Assembly (NCBI RefSeq): GCF_048593165.1
Contig: NZ_CP184271.1
Reading direction: 5' to 3' (one strand)
Origin: Pectobacterium sp013449375
GTDB lineage: Bacteria; Pseudomonadota; Gammaproteobacteria; Enterobacterales; Enterobacteriaceae
DNA: 64,000 nucleotides
Shown in pieces: positions 60,633 through 64,000 of the stretch; the first letter of the stretch is position 1, and every line of letters starts with the position of its first letter. A program made the translations under genes and the position numbers. The notes beneath the pieces were generated by a model. That model had not been told where the DNA came from. It did not search any database and worked only from the letters and a program-made list of their open reading frames with translations.

Positions 60633-62066
60633 ATGTTCAAGAATGCATTCGCAAACCTGCAAAAAGTAGGTAAGTCGCTAATGCTGCCCGTATCCGTACT
60701 CCCTATTGCAGGTATTCTGCTGGGTGTCGGTTCGGCCAATTTTAGCTGGTTGCCTGAAATTGTCTCCAGCGTCATGGCACAAGCCGGTGACTCGGTGTTT
60801 GCTAATATGCCGCTGATTTTTGCTATTGGTGTTGCCCTGGGCTTCACCAATAACGACGGTGTTTCCGCACTGGCGGCGGTGGTCGCTTATGGCATCATGG
60901 TGAAAACCATGGCTGCGATTGCGCCGCTGGTTCTTAATCTACCTGCTGCCGAGATCACGGCGAAGCACCTGGCGGATACCGGCGTTCTGGGCGGGATCAT
61001 TGCCGGTGCAATTGCCGCGTATATGTTTAATCGTTTCTACCGCATCCAACTGCCTGAATATCTGGGCTTCTTTGCCGGTAAACGCTTCGTGCCGATTATT
61101 TCCGGCCTGACGGCGATCGTTACCGGTGCAGTGCTATCTTTCATATGGCCACCGATCGGTAGCGCGATTCAAACGTTTTCACATTGGGCGGCGAATGAGA
61201 ACCCGATGTTAGCATTTGGTATCTATGGGGTCGTTGAACGTTCTCTGGTGCCGTTTGGTCTGCACCATATCTGGAACGTACCTTTCCAAATGCAAGTCGG
61301 TGAGTTCACTAACGCGGCAGGTCAGGTTTTCCACGGTGATATCCCACGTTATATTGCGGGTGACCCGACTGCGGGTAAATTGTCCGGTGGCTTCCTGTTT
61401 AAAATGTATGGTTTGCCTGCCGCAGCTATTGCTATTTGGCATTCGGCTAAACCAGAGAACCGTGCGAAAGTCGGCGGTATCATGATCTCTGCGGCACTGA
61501 CCTCGTTCCTGACGGGGATCACTGAGCCAATTGAGTTCTCCTTCATGTTTGTTGCGCCGATCCTGTATGTCATCCATGCGATTCTGGCCGGTCTGGCGTT
61601 CCCAATCTGTATCCTGTTGGGTATGCGTGATGGTACAAGCTTCTCTCACGGCCTGATCGACTTCGTGGTGCTGAGCGGCAACGGCAGCAAACTGTGGCTG
61701 TTCCCGATTGTAGGTCTGTGCTATGCGCTGATTTACTACACTATCTTCCGCGTTCTGATTGCCAAACTGAATCTGAAAACGCCGGGTCGTGAAGATAGCT
61801 CATCTGAGCAAAGCTCGCAGGACAGCACTGAAATGGCGGCCGCTCTGGTAACGGCATTCGGTGGTAAAGAGAACATCACTAACCTGGATGCCTGCATCAC
61901 CCGTTTGCGTGTCAGCGTGGGCGATGTGGCTAAAGTGGATCAGGCTAGCCTGAAAAAACTGGGCGCAGCCGGTGTGGTTGTTGCAGGTTCCGGTGTTCAG
62001 GCTATTTTCGGTACCAAATCCGATAACCTGAAAACCGACATGGACGACTACATCCGTAACCACTGA
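60633..62066 (+). CDS. ptsG: Glucose-specific PTS permease IICB (PtsG)
   Basis: PtsG imports and phosphorylates glucose. The 477-residue product has the E. coli length. The IIC domain (about 1-390) has some eight to ten membrane segments and the substrate motif GITEPIEFSFMFVAP; the IIB domain at the C-terminus has phosphorylated Cys421 in NLDACITRLRVSV. The ribosome site AGGAG lies in the SgrS-pairing region. Sugar-phosphate stress from this transporter is the condition that both SgrS and MgsA (18.6 kb) answer. Confidence 0.98.
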   Translation: MFKNAFANLQKVGKSLMLPVSVLPIAGILLGVGSANFSWLPEIVSSVMAQAGDSVFANMPLIFAIGVALGFTNNDGVSALAAVVAYGIMVKTMAAIAPLVLNLPAAEITAKHLADTGVLGGIIAGAIAAYMFNRFYRIQLPEYLGFFAGKRFVPIISGLTAIVTGAVLSFIWPPIGSAIQTFSHWAANENPMLAFGIYGVVERSLVPFGLHHIWNVPFQMQVGEFTNAAGQVFHGDIPRYIAGDPTAGKLSGGFLFKMYGLPAAAIAIWHSAKPENRAKVGGIMISAALTSFLTGITEPIEFSFMFVAPILYVIHAILAGLAFPICILLGMRDGTSFSHGLIDFVVLSGNGSKLWLFPIVGLCYALIYYTIFRVLIAKLNLKTPGREDSSSEQSSQDSTEMAAALVTAFGGKENITNLDACITRLRVSVGDVAKVDQASLKKLGAAGVVVAGSGVQAIFGTKSDNLKTDMDDYIRNH

Positions 62067-62085
62067 TGTGTTGTTGGGGAGTGGT

Positions 62086-62110
62086 AAAAGGGGCGAAAGC
62101 CCCTTTTTTT
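62086..62110 (+). terminator. ptsG terminator
   Basis: AAAAGGGGC and GCCCCTTTT form a 9-bp stem with a GAAA tetraloop and a run of T to 62110. Confidence 0.95.
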
Positions 62111-62288
62111 ATGGTCGCAACAAACGCGTATTTTCGGTTATAAGACAGGCGTGTCGATCATTTTTCTGGGTGTCGTATTTTGACCAACCGCACCAGAAAT
62201 AGACGAAGAAGGTTGAAAGAAATGGAATAGGTCACTCATACTGCCTACACGACGTCGTTCAATGCCAGCTTTAACAAGGAAATCAATC

Positions 62289-62639
62289 ATGGCTGAAGAA
62301 ACCATCTTTAGTAAAATCATCCGCCGGGAAATCCCTGCCGATATCGTCTATCAAGATGAACTGGTCACCGCCTTCCGTGACATTGCTCCTCGCACACCCA
62401 CTCACATCCTGATTATCCCGAATGTCTTGATCCCTACTGTTAACGATACGGCGCCAGAACATGAAGCGGCGCTGGGACGAATGGTAACGGTCGCGGGAAA
62501 AATTGCGCAGCAGGAAGGGATTGCCGAGGACGGCTATCGTCTGATCATTAACTGCAACCGACACGGCGGGCAGGAGGTATATCACATCCATATGCATTTA
62601 CTGGGTGGTCGCGCATTAGGGCCTTTGCTGGCGAACTAG
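62289..62639 (+). CDS. hinT: Purine nucleoside phosphoramidase HinT
   Basis: HinT hydrolyses AMP-linked amines such as adenosine phosphoramidates. The 116-residue HIT protein carries the HxHxH active site HIHMH (His99, 101, 103) near the C-terminus and ends GGRALGPLLAN. The ATG at 62289 follows AACAAGGAAATCAATC; the upstream open frame to 62262 is unlikely. It starts the hinT-ycfL-lpoB-thiK run, in E. coli order. Confidence 0.97.
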   Translation: MAEETIFSKIIRREIPADIVYQDELVTAFRDIAPRTPTHILIIPNVLIPTVNDTAPEHEAALGRMVTVAGKIAQQEGIAEDGYRLIINCNRHGGQEVYHIHMHLLGGRALGPLLAN

Positions 62640-62693
62640 ATTCGATGATCATGGTTGGGCAATCATGTGAAAAAAAACTCATGCGAGAACATC

Positions 62694-63074
62694 ATGCGTA
62701 ACCTGATGCTTTTTTTGTCCGCATGTTTGATGGTCGGGTTGGTGGCGGGCTGTAGCGCGCCAAAGGTATTGACCATCAATGAACGGCAAACGCTGGTATT
62801 GGATGCTCCTGTACTGTCGGCGGGCATTACGGCGGGCAATCCGTCGCTGGATTCAGAAAAGGGTCGGCTGCGTGCTTCTTCCGTTGTCAGCAACGACGCC
62901 TCACACGCCGTGACCGTGCATTACCGTTTCTATTGGTATGATGAAAACGGGCTGGACGTGTTGCCGTTTGAGGACGTGCAGTCTATTGAAATCCCACCAC
63001 AGACGGAAATGACGGTGTTTTCAACGCGCAGCAGCCCCACTGCGCGCCAGGTTCGCCTTCATCTGTTTTTGTAA
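62694..63074 (+). CDS. ycfL: YcfL-family lipoprotein
   Basis: The 126-residue product has a lipoprotein signal peptide (MRNLMLFLSACLMVGLVAGC) with the lipobox VAGC and Cys20 as the lipidated residue, followed by a DUF1425 domain (VTVHYRFYWYDENGLDVLPFEDVQSIEIPPQTE split over about 76-108). The function is unknown. It sits between hinT and lpoB as in E. coli. The ATG at 62694 gives a proper signal peptide; an earlier GTG-started frame at 62655 would hide it. Confidence 0.9.
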   Translation: MRNLMLFLSACLMVGLVAGCSAPKVLTINERQTLVLDAPVLSAGITAGNPSLDSEKGRLRASSVVSNDASHAVTVHYRFYWYDENGLDVLPFEDVQSIEIPPQTEMTVFSTRSSPTARQVRLHLFL

Positions 63075-63095
63075 TGGTGTGCAGAGAGAGAAAAT

Positions 63096-63677
63096 ATGAA
63101 AAAGTATCTAGGTGTGATACTGGCGGCATTGGTACTGACAGGGTGCCCCAGCCGCCCACCGGAACCGACTGAACCGCCTGCGACGATTGAGCCCGTTGAG
63201 CCTCAAGTGCCAGCTACGCCAACGCCGCCGCCGGGGGAGTCTGTCCCGCAACCGCCGAAAATCCAGACGTTGAACTGGGAAGCCAGTATTAATCCGCTGG
63301 TAGCGCAGATGCTGAAAGCCGATGGTGTCACACCGGGCAGCATCCTGCTGGTGGATAGCGTGAAAAACAACACTAACGGTTCACTGCCGATCGCGAAAGC
63401 GACAGGCGCGCTGTACAGCGCGTTATCTTCCGGCAAGGCGTTTACGCTGGTGCCGCGTGAGCAGTTGGCCGCGGCGAAGCAAACGCTGGGTCTGTCGGTT
63501 GACGACAGCCTGGGATCGCGCAGCAAGGCGATTGGCCTAGCGCGCTATGTCAGCGCGCAGTATGTGCTGTACAGCGACGTCAGTGGTGATGTGAAATCGC
63601 CACAGATCGACATGCAACTGATGCTGGTGCAGACCGGCGAAATTGTGTGGTCCGGTAATGGCGCCGTTCAGCATTAA
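63096..63677 (+). CDS. lpoB: Penicillin-binding protein activator LpoB
   Basis: LpoB is an outer-membrane lipoprotein that reaches through the murein to activate PBP1b. The 193-residue product has the signal MKKYLGVILAALVLTGC (Cys17 lipidated), a Pro-rich flexible stretch (residues about 19-55, PSRPPEPTEPPATIEPVEP and on), and the globular domain (about 60-193) with INPLVAQMLKADGVTPG and VQTGEIVWSGNGAVQH. GAGAGAGAAAAT precedes the ATG. thiK starts inside its end. Confidence 0.96.
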   Translation: MKKYLGVILAALVLTGCPSRPPEPTEPPATIEPVEPQVPATPTPPPGESVPQPPKIQTLNWEASINPLVAQMLKADGVTPGSILLVDSVKNNTNGSLPIAKATGALYSALSSGKAFTLVPREQLAAAKQTLGLSVDDSLGSRSKAIGLARYVSAQYVLYSDVSGDVKSPQIDMQLMLVQTGEIVWSGNGAVQH

Positions 63678-64000
63678 GCAGGTAGGTATCCAGCAACAAC
63701 TGATAGCGGCGATCCAGATGTATTTTCCTGCCGTGGAGATAGCGAATATTCGCTTTGAACTGGTTGGTGGATTGAGTAGTAAAAGCTGGCGCATCCGTGG
63801 GCCGGGCATCGAATGGCTTGCGCGCCGACAGTCGCCAACCGAGCGGAAAATGGGCGTCGATCGCCAGCGAGAGTTCGCCCTGCTGCGGCAGATGTCCGCG
63901 ATAGGGCTTGCGCCACGGCCGTTACTGTGGCGCGACGGCTGGCTCATTGTCGAATGGGTGCCGGGGCGTGTTGCTACGTCTGATGAATTCCTGATGATGC
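63658..64000 (+). CDS. thiK: Thiamine kinase ThiK, 5' part
   Basis: The frame from the ATG at 63658 is open to the window end (114 codons). It starts MAPFSIKQVGIQQQLIAAIQ and continues with FELVGGLSSKSWRIRGPGIEWLARRQ and LLWRDGWLIVEWVPGRVATS in segments, the N-lobe pattern of aminoglycoside-phosphotransferase-like kinases; E. coli ThiK (YcfN), in the same position, has GLSGGSFLI and YLRDWMVVDYLPG there. It phosphorylates thiamine for salvage. The start overlaps the last 20 bases of lpoB. The catalytic lobe lies outside. Confidence 0.88.
   Translation, partial: MAPFSIKQVGIQQQLIAAIQMYFPAVEIANIRFELVGGLSSKSWRIRGPGIEWLARRQSPTERKMGVDRQREFALLRQMSAIGLAPRPLLWRDGWLIVEWVPGRVATSDEFLMM

Overview
The window is chromosomal DNA of an enteric bacterium (Enterobacterales). 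The long core stretch matP-ompA-sulA-sxy-yccS-yccF-helD-mgsA-yccT-yccU-hspQ-yccX-tusE-yccA-serT, then opgGH-lpxL, trhO-yceI-yceJ-bssS-dinI-pyrC-rne-rluC-yceF-yceD-rpmF-plsX-fabHDG-acpP-fabF-pabC-mltG-tmk-holB-ycfH-ptsG-hinT-ycfL-lpoB-thiK, follows the gene order of the 21-25 minute region of Escherichia coli, but with different genes between the blocks. Protein divergence from E. coli and the flanking genes suggest a soft-rot plant pathogen of the Pectobacterium type. The order and family are certain; the genus is inference.

Layout. 1-6859: a truncated RpiB/LacA-type sugar isomerase, then the choline-to-glycine-betaine locus (betT divergent from betI-betB-betA) with a palindromic operator candidate between them. 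7005-22764: a yebE homologue, fabA, a Lon-like protease, the Ter-macrodomain protein MatP, OmpA with its MicA-type leader, the SOS inhibitor SulA with a textbook LexA box, the competence regulator Sxy, and a run of housekeeping genes ending at tRNA-Ser(UGA). 22765-31542: the accessory part, with wide AT-rich spacers and short genes: a YmgB/AriR-like connector, a NUDIX hydrolase, an isochorismatase-family hydrolase, a universal stress protein, a GhoT/OrtT-like membrane toxin without antitoxin, a small four-cysteine secreted protein, a ribbon-helix-helix protein, a chemoreceptor behind a FliA-type promoter, and a His/Met-rich PepSY plus DUF2946 pair probably concerned with metal. 31919-44074: osmoregulated periplasmic glucan synthesis (opgGH), lipid A acylation (lpxL), an old-yellow-enzyme relative, tRNA hydroxylation (trhO), yceI-yceJ, bssS, an unknown small gene, dinI (second LexA box), pyrC and a small monooxygenase. 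44135-64000: RNase E and RluC, then the rpmF-plsX-fab-acpP fatty-acid cluster, folate, murein, thymidylate and replication genes, the glucose transporter PtsG with conserved Mlc, CRP and SgrS signals, and hinT-ycfL-lpoB-thiK, the last cut by the window end.

How the parts work together. Two systems protect against osmotic stress: betaine synthesis and periplasmic glucans. Two genes answer DNA damage (sulA, dinI). The fab cluster together with fabA supplies saturated and unsaturated acyl chains, which LpxL uses for lipid A. I found no CRISPR array, insertion sequence, prophage or obvious new multi-gene system. The most interesting leads are the orphan membrane toxin, the long FliA-driven leader of the chemoreceptor, a 22-bp perfect inverted repeat near 24.9 kb, the metal-related pair, and the small gene between bssS and dinI.
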